Origin: Brevundimonas sp. UBA4609
GTDB lineage: Bacteria; Pseudomonadota; Alphaproteobacteria; Caulobacterales; Caulobacteraceae
Direction: 5' to 3'
Assembly (NCBI GenBank): GCA_002386585.1
Contig: DGIZ01000157.1
Coordinates: forward strand, 1-7,725
DNA length: 7,725 nt
Positions within the stretch are counted from its first letter, which is position 1. Each line of letters begins with the position of its first letter. Positions 1-6,995 of this stretch are shown here, one piece after another. The notes beneath the pieces were generated by a model, which was given only the letters and a program-made list of their open reading frames with translations, made no database searches and was not told where the DNA came from. A program made the position numbers and the translations under genes.

Positions 1-61
1 CGCTATGCTCGGGTCGCGGACCCTCGCGGCTTGAGCGAAAAGAAGGCGCGCCTTTTTCGTG
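1..61. other. Gene-free left edge with two small hairpins
   Basis: No coding region is supported here. The stretch lies just downstream of the stop codon of the minus-strand dehydrogenase gene. It contains a perfect 5-bp stem with a 3-nt loop (GGGTC-GCG-GACCC, 11-23) and a larger A/T-flanked palindrome (36-59), listed separately as a possible terminator. Any gene further left lies outside the window. Confidence 0.5.
36..59. terminator. Possible bidirectional rho-independent terminator
   Basis: An imperfect palindrome is centred on GGCGCGCC (45-52), within AAGGCGCGCCTT. It is flanked by A-rich sequence on the left and a T5 run on the right (53-57). Read on the minus strand, the hairpin starts 3 nt after the stop codon of the dehydrogenase gene and is followed by CTTTTCG, so it could end the sqdB-dehydrogenase transcript. 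Read on the plus strand, its T run could end a convergent transcript entering from the left. The GC core is short and the loop tight, so strength is uncertain. Confidence 0.5.
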
Positions 62-940
62 TCAGGAGGCCTTCTCGGCGAGGATGGCCTCCAGCCCCTC
101 GCGGTAGGACGGGTAGCGTGGACGCCAGCCCAGTTCGGCCTTGACGCGGGCGTTGGAGACGCGCTTGGAGTCCAGATAGAAGCGGCGCATGGCCTCGCTG
201 ACCTCGGGGTCGGTCCAGTCGACCTCCGGCGGGCGCGGCAGACCCAGGCGCTCGGCGGCCCAGGCGGTGACGACGTCGGCAGGCGTAGGTTCGTCGTCGG
301 TCAGGTTGTAGACGCCGCCGGGACGCGGCCGGGCCATGGAGGCGAACAGGCCCGAGACGATGTCGTCCACATGGATGCGGTTGAACACCTGGCCGGGCTT
401 TTTCACCAGGCGGGCGGTTCCGGCGCACAGGCGATCGAGGACGCTGCGGCCGGGGCCGTAGAAACCGGGCAGGCGGAAGACCTGCAGCGTCAGCCTCATG
501 CCCTGGGCGCCGTCCAGCCAGTCGCGTTCGACCCTGGCGCGGCGGGCGCCCTCAAGCGTGGCGGCGTTCAGCGGATCGCCCTCGAAGGCCCAGCCGCCTG
601 CGCGATCGCCGTAGACGGCGGTGGAGGAGACATAGCCGATCCAGTCGGGCCAGGCGTCGCCCGCCAGAGGCGTCAGGGCGCGCAGGGCCGGGCAGCCGTG
701 AGCATCCGGCGGCGTGGTGATCAACACGGCCTGTGCGGCGGCCAGGGCCTCGCTTAGGGCCTTGGCGTCGGCCGGATCGACCGGCGTGATCCCCTGCGCC
801 GCCAGCGACTGACGGGTCTGCGGATCGCGCGAGGTGGCGAAGGCTCGGCCGCCGCGCCGCAGGGCTTCGCGGGCCGCCGCCTGTCCCAGATAGCCGCCGC
901 CGAACACCAGCAGGGACGGGGCGGCGGCGGGTTCGGTCAT
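62..940 (-). CDS. Atypical SDR-family NAD(P)-dependent epimerase/dehydratase-like protein, downstream partner of sqdB
   Basis: This is a complete 292-residue protein of the extended short-chain dehydrogenase type, resembling the YeeZ-like branch of NAD-dependent epimerases; its substrate is unknown. The N-terminal Rossmann glycine motif GGGYLG is at residues 14-19. YVSSTAVYGD (103-112) is the usual Ser/Thr strand, VFRLPGFYGPGR (154-165) and NRIHVDDI (187-194) are typical extended-SDR landmarks, and VYNLTDDEP spans 210-218. The catalytic YxxxK pair is not seen: where it should fall, around residues 130-138, the sequence is Arg-rich (ARRARVER). This branch may therefore be catalytically atypical or act differently. 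The ATG start is 14 nt beyond the sqdB stop, with only a weak purine-rich ribosome site, so co-transcription and perhaps translational coupling with sqdB are likely. A role in sulfolipid synthesis is inferred from position only. Confidence 0.85.
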   Translation of the reverse strand: MTEPAAAPSLLVFGGGYLGQAAAREALRRGGRAFATSRDPQTRQSLAAQGITPVDPADAKALSEALAAAQAVLITTPPDAHGCPALRALTPLAGDAWPDWIGYVSSTAVYGDRAGGWAFEGDPLNAATLEGARRARVERDWLDGAQGMRLTLQVFRLPGFYGPGRSVLDRLCAGTARLVKKPGQVFNRIHVDDIVSGLFASMARPRPGGVYNLTDDEPTPADVVTAWAAERLGLPRPPEVDWTDPEVSEAMRRFYLDSKRVSNARVKAELGWRPRYPSYREGLEAILAEKAS

Positions 941-954
941 CGGGCTTCAGTCTC

Positions 955-2184
955 TCAGGCGGACAGGACGCGGGAGGGCGAGGCGGCGGAGCCCTCGGTC
1001 TCGGCGCGCAGGGCGTCGGCCCGGCCGGCGTTCCAGGCGGTGACGCAGGGAATCTTGGTCCGGTCGGCGCGATCGGCGTAGCGGCGGGCGATGTCGGTCA
1101 CATCGGCCATCAGACCTTCGGCCAGGGTGATCGGCTTCAGCCCCAGTTCGCGGAACTGATCGTTGGCGACGACCAGTTCGTTCTCGTCGGCCTCCTGACG
1201 CGGGTTGGCGACATTGTGGACCTGCGCGCCCGTCATCTGGGCCACCATCTGCGCCAGGTCGCGAACGCGGCGGCTCTCGGTCATCTGGTTGAGAATCTTG
1301 ACCCGGTCGCCGCGCTTGGGCGGGTTGTTCAGCGCCAGTTCGACGCAGCGCACCGTGTCCTGAATGTGGATGAAGGCCCGCGTCTGGCCGCCCGAGCCGT
1401 GCACCGTCAGCGGATAGCCGACCGCCGCCTGCATCAGGAAGCGGTTCAGCACCGTGCCGTAGTCGCCGTCATAGTCGAAGCGGTTGATCAGGCGTTCGTC
1501 CTGCTTGGTCTCCTCGGTCTGGGCGCCCCAGACGATGCCCTGGTGCAGGTCGGTGATCCGCAGGGCGTCGTTCTTGGCGTAGAACTGGAACAGCAGGGCG
1601 TCCTGCGTCTTGGTCATGTGGTAGATGCTGCCGGGATTCGGCGGGAACAGGATCTCCTGCTCGGTCGGGCCGTGGTCGGTCTCCACCGTGACCTTCAGAT
1701 AGCCTTCGGGGATGCGCAGGCCCGCCGTCGTGTAACCGTAGACCCCCATGGTTCCCAGGTGGGCCAGGTGGACGTCGCGGCCGCTCTCGACGATGGCGGC
1801 CAGCAGGTGGTTGGTGGCGTTCAGATTGTTGTCGACGGTGTAGAGCTTGTGCCGCGCCGACTTCATCGAATAGGGGGCGGCGCGCTGCTCGGCGAAGTGG
1901 ACGACGCTGTCGGGCGCCCAGTCGCGGATCAGGGCGACCAGGCGGTCGAACTCCTTGCCGACCGTCAGATTGACGAAGTCGATGGTGCGGCCCGAGACCT
2001 CCTTCCACGCGGCGATGCGCTCGCCCATGGTGCGGATCGGGGTCAGTGAGCGAATCTCCAGCTCATTGTCGATGTTGCGGCGGCTGAGGTTGTCGACGAT
2101 CAGCACGTCCCAGCCGCGCGCCGAGAGGTGCAGGGCTGTGGGCCAGCCGCAGAAGCCGTCGCCGCCCAGAATCATCACGCGCAT
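955..2184 (-). CDS. sqdB: UDP-sulfoquinovose synthase
   Basis: SqdB converts UDP-glucose plus sulfite to UDP-sulfoquinovose, the donor of the sulfolipid head group, in the cytoplasm. The 409-residue protein matches the family closely, including plant SQD1. The NAD-binding motif GGDGFCG is at residues 7-13, DNLSRR at 31-36, the signature HFAEQRAAPYS at 96-106, GTMGVYG with the catalytic-type Thr at 144-150, and YHMTK with the Tyr188/Lys192 pair. HQGIVWG (214-220), NRFDYDGDYGT (234-244), GGQTRAFIHIQDT (265-277) and NPRQEADENEL (327-337) are also family landmarks. Plant SQD1 has GTMGEYG where this protein has GTMGVYG; I believe Val is normal in proteobacterial SqdB. The last ~25 residues are an Ala/Ser-rich tail. 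The ATG is preceded by GAGG with an 8-nt spacer. No sulfoquinovosyltransferase (SqdD/SqdX) or acyltransferase gene is visible nearby. GalU, which makes the UDP-glucose substrate, is the next gene upstream. Confidence 0.95.
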   Translation of the reverse strand: MRVMILGGDGFCGWPTALHLSARGWDVLIVDNLSRRNIDNELEIRSLTPIRTMGERIAAWKEVSGRTIDFVNLTVGKEFDRLVALIRDWAPDSVVHFAEQRAAPYSMKSARHKLYTVDNNLNATNHLLAAIVESGRDVHLAHLGTMGVYGYTTAGLRIPEGYLKVTVETDHGPTEQEILFPPNPGSIYHMTKTQDALLFQFYAKNDALRITDLHQGIVWGAQTEETKQDERLINRFDYDGDYGTVLNRFLMQAAVGYPLTVHGSGGQTRAFIHIQDTVRCVELALNNPPKRGDRVKILNQMTESRRVRDLAQMVAQMTGAQVHNVANPRQEADENELVVANDQFRELGLKPITLAEGLMADVTDIARRYADRADRTKIPCVTAWNAGRADALRAETEGSAASPSRVLSA

Positions 2185-2297
2185 CAGTCGAACCTCGTTT
2201 TCAACGTCTTCTCCTGCCTAGCCGAACGCGCGAGGGGGCGAAAGCGTGGCGCTTGGCTGCGACGAAAGCGACGCAGGATGGAAAAACAGAGTCCAAT

Positions 2298-2315
2298 TCG
2301 TCTGAATCGTCTGAA
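2298..2315. repeat. Perfect tandem 9-bp repeat upstream of sqdB
   Basis: TCGTCTGAA occurs twice back to back (2298-2306 and 2307-2315). On the sqdB-sense strand this reads TTCAGACGATTCAGACGA, about 114-131 nt before the sqdB ATG. A direct repeat at near-helical spacing in a promoter region could be a regulator site, but it matches no operator I recognise, and a chance or slippage origin is possible. Confidence 0.4.
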
Positions 2316-2403
2316 ATCGGAGGGGTTGGTCCGGGCTTAAACGGCGATGATGCGGTGATGGGGCGGTAAGGCGGGCTGAACAGGGTGCGCAGAAGGCCGA
2401 AGG

Positions 2404-2425
2404 TTGAAATAAAAGAGGTTTTCAA
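2404..2425. repeat. Small A/T-rich dyad
   Basis: TTGAAA and TTTCAA form 6-bp inverted arms around a 10-nt A/G-rich spacer. It sits in an unusually A/T-rich patch about 220 nt upstream of sqdB. It could be an operator half-pair or part of a promoter, but no consensus is recognised. Confidence 0.3.
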
Positions 2426-2429
2426 AGCC

Positions 2430-2445
2430 TGACGTGCAGGCGTCA
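2430..2445. repeat. Small palindrome TGACG-N6-CGTCA
   Basis: The 5-bp arms TGACG and CGTCA flank TGCAGG. An alternative overlapping stem, GCCTG/CAGGC, uses part of the same bases. It ends 4 nt before the RIME-like repeat and may be an extension of it rather than a separate site. Confidence 0.35.
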
Positions 2446-2449
2446 TGCG

Positions 2450-2617
2450 TCCTTCTCCCCCTGTGGGAGAAGGTGGGCGCCGTAGGCGCTCGGATGAGGG
2501 GTGTGAGCGATCGTTAGACGATGAGGCGGGACAGCAGCGGCAGGTTTGCAAATGCGCCGTCGCCACCCCTCATCCGTCAGGCTTCGCCTGCCACCTTCTC
2601 CCACAAGGGGAGAAGGA
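2450..2617. repeat. RIME/REP-like composite palindromic repeat (two inverted arms)
   Basis: Two 53-nt arms (2450-2502 and 2565-2617) are inverted copies of each other. The outer 26-nt blocks match at 25 of 26 positions and the inner 12-nt blocks (CGGATGAGGGGT and its complement) match perfectly. Each arm carries its own two hairpins: CCTTCTCCC/GGGAGAAGG (2451-2473 and 2594-2616), and a short variable stem, GCGCC-GTA-GGCGC (2477-2489) or CAGGC-TTC-GCCTG (2578-2590). The 62-nt core holds a further ATCGT-TAG-ACGAT stem (2510-2522). This pattern resembles the intergenic mosaic elements of rhizobia and related alphaproteobacteria, which are presumed non-autonomous and spread by an outside transposase. 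Lying after galU, it may also stabilise or end its mRNA, but no U-tract follows the stems on the galU strand. Confidence 0.8.
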
Positions 2618-2682
2618 TTTGAGCGTGTCGCCGCGCCGGCCCCTTGGGTGCTTCGCGGTCACAAGAGAGAGGAGAAGGGCGG

Positions 2683-3561
2683 TTACAGCAGGCTTTCGAT
2701 CGCGGCGCGGGCGGCGTCGCCCAGATCGGGGCGCTTCAGGGCCAGGGCGACGTTGGCGCGCAGCAGGCCGATCTTGTCGCCGCAGTCGTGGGTCACGCCC
2801 TCATACTCATAGGCGGTGAAGGTTTGCGTCTTCATCAGCCGGTCCATGGCGTCGGTCAACTGGATCTCGCCGCCGGCGCCGCGCTCCTGCGTCTCCAGCA
2901 GGTCGAAGATCTCCGGCTGCAGGATGTAGCGGCCCGAGATCGACATGTTGGAGGGCGCCGTGCCCTGGGCGGGCTTTTCAACCATGCCCTTCATGCCGTA
3001 GCGGCGGCCGTCGTGGGAGGCGGGGTCGATGATGCCGTATTTGTGCGTGTCGGCCTCGGGCACGGCCTCGACGCCGATGACGTTGCCACCGACCTCGGCG
3101 TAGACCTCGGCCAGCTGTTTCAGGGCGCCCGGCTGCGAATCCACGATGACGTCCGGCAGGATGACGGCGAAGGGTTCATGGCCGATGATGTCGCGGGCGC
3201 ACCAGACGGCGTGACCCAGGCCCTTGGGCTGCATCTGGCGCGTGAAGCTCATCTCGCCGGCCTGGGCCAGCTCGGCGTTCATGATCTCCAGAATCTCGGT
3301 CTTGCCCTTGGCCAGGAGCTGGGCCTCAAGCTCGATCTGGTGGTCGAAATAGTCCTCGATCGCCTGTTTGGCGCGGCCGGTGACGAAGACGATGTGCTCG
3401 ATTCCCGCCTCGCGCGCCTCTTCCACGATGTAGGAGAGAATCGGCCGGTCGACGACGTTCAGCAGCTCCTTGGGCGTGGTCTTGGTGCCGGGCAGAACCC
3501 GCGTGCCGAGACCGGCCACGGGCAGGACCGCCTTGCGCAGGCGGGCGGGAGAGGTCGTCAT
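2683..3561 (-). CDS. galU: UTP-glucose-1-phosphate uridylyltransferase
   Basis: GalU joins UTP and glucose-1-phosphate to give UDP-glucose and pyrophosphate in the cytoplasm. UDP-glucose feeds envelope polysaccharides and glycolipids, and SqdB uses it directly. The 292-residue length fits the family. Visible landmarks are the nucleotide-binding loop VAGLGTR (residues 15-21) followed by PKE (30-32), GLGHAV (114-119), LPD (135-137), VEKP (194-197), the NMSISGRY strand (205-212) and GAGGEIQLTDA (228-238), with the HDCGDK motif further on. The loop between GLGTR and the first strand is slightly unusual (GTKTTPKELLNVVDRP instead of the common ATK-x2-PKEMLP form). The ATG has AGGA upstream with a 6-nt spacer. 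It follows glmS by 84 nt on the same strand, so they may share a transcript, though an own promoter in the gap is possible. Confidence 0.95.
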   Translation of the reverse strand: MTTSPARLRKAVLPVAGLGTRVLPGTKTTPKELLNVVDRPILSYIVEEAREAGIEHIVFVTGRAKQAIEDYFDHQIELEAQLLAKGKTEILEIMNAELAQAGEMSFTRQMQPKGLGHAVWCARDIIGHEPFAVILPDVIVDSQPGALKQLAEVYAEVGGNVIGVEAVPEADTHKYGIIDPASHDGRRYGMKGMVEKPAQGTAPSNMSISGRYILQPEIFDLLETQERGAGGEIQLTDAMDRLMKTQTFTAYEYEGVTHDCGDKIGLLRANVALALKRPDLGDAARAAIESLL

Positions 3562-3585
3562 GGATCGTCCTGATCAGCCTTGGGG

Positions 3586-3600
3586 CGCCTGTCATAGGCG
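3586..3600. repeat. Small hairpin in the glmS-galU gap
   Basis: CGCCT-GTCAT-AGGCG forms a 5-bp stem with a 5-nt loop, 25-39 nt upstream of the galU start. It contains a single CTGTCAT heptamer. It may be a weak attenuating structure or a regulator site in the galU leader. It lacks a T-tract on the minus strand, so it is not a good terminator for glmS. Confidence 0.3.
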
Positions 3601-3645
3601 TAATTCGTGAAGCTTCCAAACGCCCCCGGACGGTTCGGGTTCGCC

Positions 3646-5460
<1,815 letters not shown>

Positions 5461-5645
5461 GAGGTCTGCTCCGATCGGGACGCGACAGCCGCTTTTTGCG
5501 CACGGTCGCGGAATTGAGGTAAGCGAGAGGGTTCAGCCTCCGCCCTTGATCTCCGCTCTAGGAAATCGCGGGGACGGCGACATCAAAAAATGGGTTTCGG
5601 AAGGTTTCTTTGCAATTCCGGGGCCGCCAGCGAAGGACCGCGCCC
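5461..5645. promoter_or_regulatory. Divergent glmS/glmM control region
   Basis: This 185-bp stretch separates the minus-strand glmS from the plus-strand glmM, so it must carry start signals for both or for their upstream parts. It holds a stem-loop near glmS (5482-5509), an A-run at 5585-5590 and the glmM ribosome site. I compared both strands with the Caulobacter-type housekeeping promoter pattern (TTGAC-like and GCTA-like boxes) and found only partial matches with poor spacing, so no promoter is assigned. Confidence 0.55.
5482..5509 (-). promoter_or_regulatory. Stem-loop in the glmS leader
   Basis: Read on the glmS strand, the sequence folds as a GCGAC/GTCGC outer stem, one mismatch, two more pairs, a single bulged base, then a CGC/GCG inner stem closing an AAAAA loop. 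It ends 21 nt before the glmS ATG, just upstream of the GGAG ribosome site. Such a hairpin could affect translation or bind a regulator. It has no resemblance to the glmS ribozyme, which is much larger and found mainly in Firmicutes. Confidence 0.4.
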
Positions 5646-5648
5646 TTG
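5633..5648 (+). promoter_or_regulatory. Ribosome binding site and TTG start of glmM
   Basis: AAGGA at 5633-5637 is followed by an 8-nt spacer and TTG at 5646-5648. This pair decides the glmM start. The first downstream in-frame ATG (5706) falls after the essential [10 protein letters not shown] motif and cannot be the start. An earlier in-frame TTG at 5610 would add 12 residues unlike the family and would place AAGGA inside the gene. Confidence 0.8.
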
Positions 5649-6995
5649 GGCGAGAGAAAATACTTCGGCACCGACGGCATCCGCGGCCGGGCCAACACCC
5701 ATCCGATGACGGCCGAGGTCGCCCTGCGCGTCGGCCTAGCCGCCGGGCGTTTGTTCCGCACCGACGACGACCGGCGCCACCTGGTGGTGATCGGCAAGGA
5801 CACCCGCCTGTCCGGCTACATGATCGAGCCGGCCCTGGTGGCCGGCCTGGCCTCGGTCGGCATGGACGTGCGGACGTTCGGGCCGCTGCCGACGCCGGGC
5901 GTGGCGATGATGACGCGTTCCATGCGCGCCGATCTGGGCATCATGATCTCGGCCTCGCACAACGACTATGCGGACAACGGCATCAAGCTGTTCGGACCGG
6001 ACGGCTACAAGCTGTCGGACGAGATCGAGCTGAAGATCGAAGCCATGATGGACGAGGCCCTGGACCAGGACCTGGCGCCGTCGAACAAGCTGGGCCGGGT
6101 CAAGCGCATCGACGACGCCCCGCCGCGCTATATCGAGATCGCCAAACAGGCCTTCCCCAAGCGGCTGAGCCTCAAGGGGCTGCGCATCGCCATCGACTGC
6201 GCCAACGGCGCGGGCTACCGCGTGGCGCCGACCACCCTTTATGAGCTGGGGGCCGAGGTCTTTCCCGTCGGGGTGGAGCCCAACGGCCTGAACATCAACG
6301 CGGAGTGCGGTTCGACCCATCCGGCCACGGTGTCGGAGGCCGTGAAACGCTATCGCTGCGACATCGGCATCGCGCTGGACGGCGACGCCGACCGGGTCAT
6401 CATCTGCGACGAGAAGGGCCATGTGGTCGACGGCGACCAGATCATGGCCCTGATCGGCCTGGACTGGGCCAAGCGCGGGCGGCTGAACGGCAAGGGCGTG
6501 GTCGCCACCGTCATGTCCAACCTGGGGCTGGAGCGCCGCCTGAAGGCCGAGGGCCTGACGCTGGAGCGCACCAAGGTCGGCGACCGCTACGTCATGGAGC
6601 GGATGCGTGAGGGGGGCTTCAACCTCGGCGGCGAACAGTCGGGCCACATCATCCTGAAGGACCACGCCACGACCGGCGACGGCCTGATGGCGGCGCTGCA
6701 GGTGCTGGCCGTCCTGGTCGAGGCCGGGGCGCCGATGAGCGAGCTGGCGCGCCAGTTCGAGCCGGTGCCGCAACTGCTTCAGAACGTCCGCTACACGGCC
6801 GGCAAGCCGCTGGAGGACGAGAAGGTCAAGGCCGCCATGGCCGAGGCCGAGGCGGCCCTGAACGGCGCGGGCCGCCTTCTGGTCCGACCCTCGGGCACGG
6901 AGAAGCTGATCCGCGTCATGGCGGAGGGCGACGACGAGGCCCTGGTCAAGCGCGTCGTCAACGACGTCGCCCAGGCGGTGAAGGCGGCGGGTTAA
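5646..6995 (+). CDS. glmM: Phosphoglucosamine mutase
   Basis: GlmM interconverts glucosamine-6-phosphate and glucosamine-1-phosphate, the step after GlmS toward UDP-GlcNAc for peptidoglycan and lipid A. From the TTG start the protein is 449 residues, the usual size. [11 protein letters not shown] opens the protein (5-15). [10 protein letters not shown] follows (50-59), then the phosphoserine loop ISASHN with catalytic Ser104 (101-106) and DNGIK (110-114). EPNGLNIN is at 211-218, and the metal-binding DGDADR is at 245-250. KVGDRYV (310-316), GGEQSGHI (328-335) and the phosphate-binding [12 protein letters not shown] (414-425) complete the four-domain phosphohexomutase layout. The N-terminal motif and GGEQSGH favour GlmM over phosphomannomutase/phosphoglucomutase. 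It is transcribed away from glmS. Its TAA stop shares a TTAA with the stop of the convergent gene on the other strand. The activating phosphorylation of Ser is family knowledge, not seen here. Confidence 0.96.
   Translation: MGERKYFGTDGIRGRANTHPMTAEVALRVGLAAGRLFRTDDDRRHLVVIGKDTRLSGYMIEPALVAGLASVGMDVRTFGPLPTPGVAMMTRSMRADLGIMISASHNDYADNGIKLFGPDGYKLSDEIELKIEAMMDEALDQDLAPSNKLGRVKRIDDAPPRYIEIAKQAFPKRLSLKGLRIAIDCANGAGYRVAPTTLYELGAEVFPVGVEPNGLNINAECGSTHPATVSEAVKRYRCDIGIALDGDADRVIICDEKGHVVDGDQIMALIGLDWAKRGRLNGKGVVATVMSNLGLERRLKAEGLTLERTKVGDRYVMERMREGGFNLGGEQSGHIILKDHATTGDGLMAALQVLAVLVEAGAPMSELARQFEPVPQLLQNVRYTAGKPLEDEKVKAAMAEAEAALNGAGRLLVRPSGTEKLIRVMAEGDDEALVKRVVNDVAQAVKAAG
6992..6995. other. Shared TTAA double stop of convergent genes
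   Basis: The palindrome TTAA provides the TAA stop of glmM (6993-6995) on the plus strand and the TAA stop of the FAD-binding protein gene (6994-6992) on the minus strand. The genes therefore overlap by 4 bp with no room for a terminator between them, so each transcript must run into the antisense of the other gene. Confidence 0.95.

Larger units (their letters stand above)
2185..2682. other. 498-bp gene-free region between galU and sqdB
   Basis: I find no credible gene here on either strand. Nearest sqdB, the region should hold the sqdB promoter and leader. I could not identify convincing -35/-10 boxes, but there is a 9-bp tandem repeat (2298-2315) and an A/T-rich dyad (2404-2425). The middle holds a small palindrome (2430-2445) and a composite palindromic repeat (2450-2617). 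The part next to galU (2618-2682) shows no clear structure. Open frames that cross the repeat give Pro/Ser/Arg-rich peptides typical of translated intergenic repeats. Confidence 0.7.

Noticed and set aside
59..757. Plus-strand open frame over the SDR gene
   Set aside because: Shadow frame without motifs; the SDR frame has the Rossmann and other family landmarks.
2201..2566. Minus-strand 121-codon open frame in the galU-sqdB gap
   Set aside because: It runs through the palindromic repeat and gives the PPSPTGGEG-type peptide that results from translating such repeats. It has no ribosome site or family resemblance.
2450..2617. CRISPR array or insertion sequence
   Set aside because: There are only two copies, inverted rather than direct, with no regular spacers and no transposase reading frame. 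It fits a small palindromic intergenic element.
2644..3573. Long plus-strand open frame antisense to galU
   Set aside because: Same codon-bias artefact; it has no recognisable motif and covers the well-supported galU.
3589..3599. CTGTCAT near galU as a Pho box
   Set aside because: Only one half-site is present; the expected second heptamer 11 bp away is absent, and the heptamer is part of a simple small hairpin.
5461..5645. glmS ribozyme/riboswitch
   Set aside because: The leader is too short and shows none of the nested pseudoknot structure; only a single 28-nt stem-loop is seen.
5736..6773. 345-codon minus-strand open frame antisense to glmM
   Set aside because: The translation is low-complexity and His/Arg/Gln/Asp-rich, and glmM is certain on the other strand.
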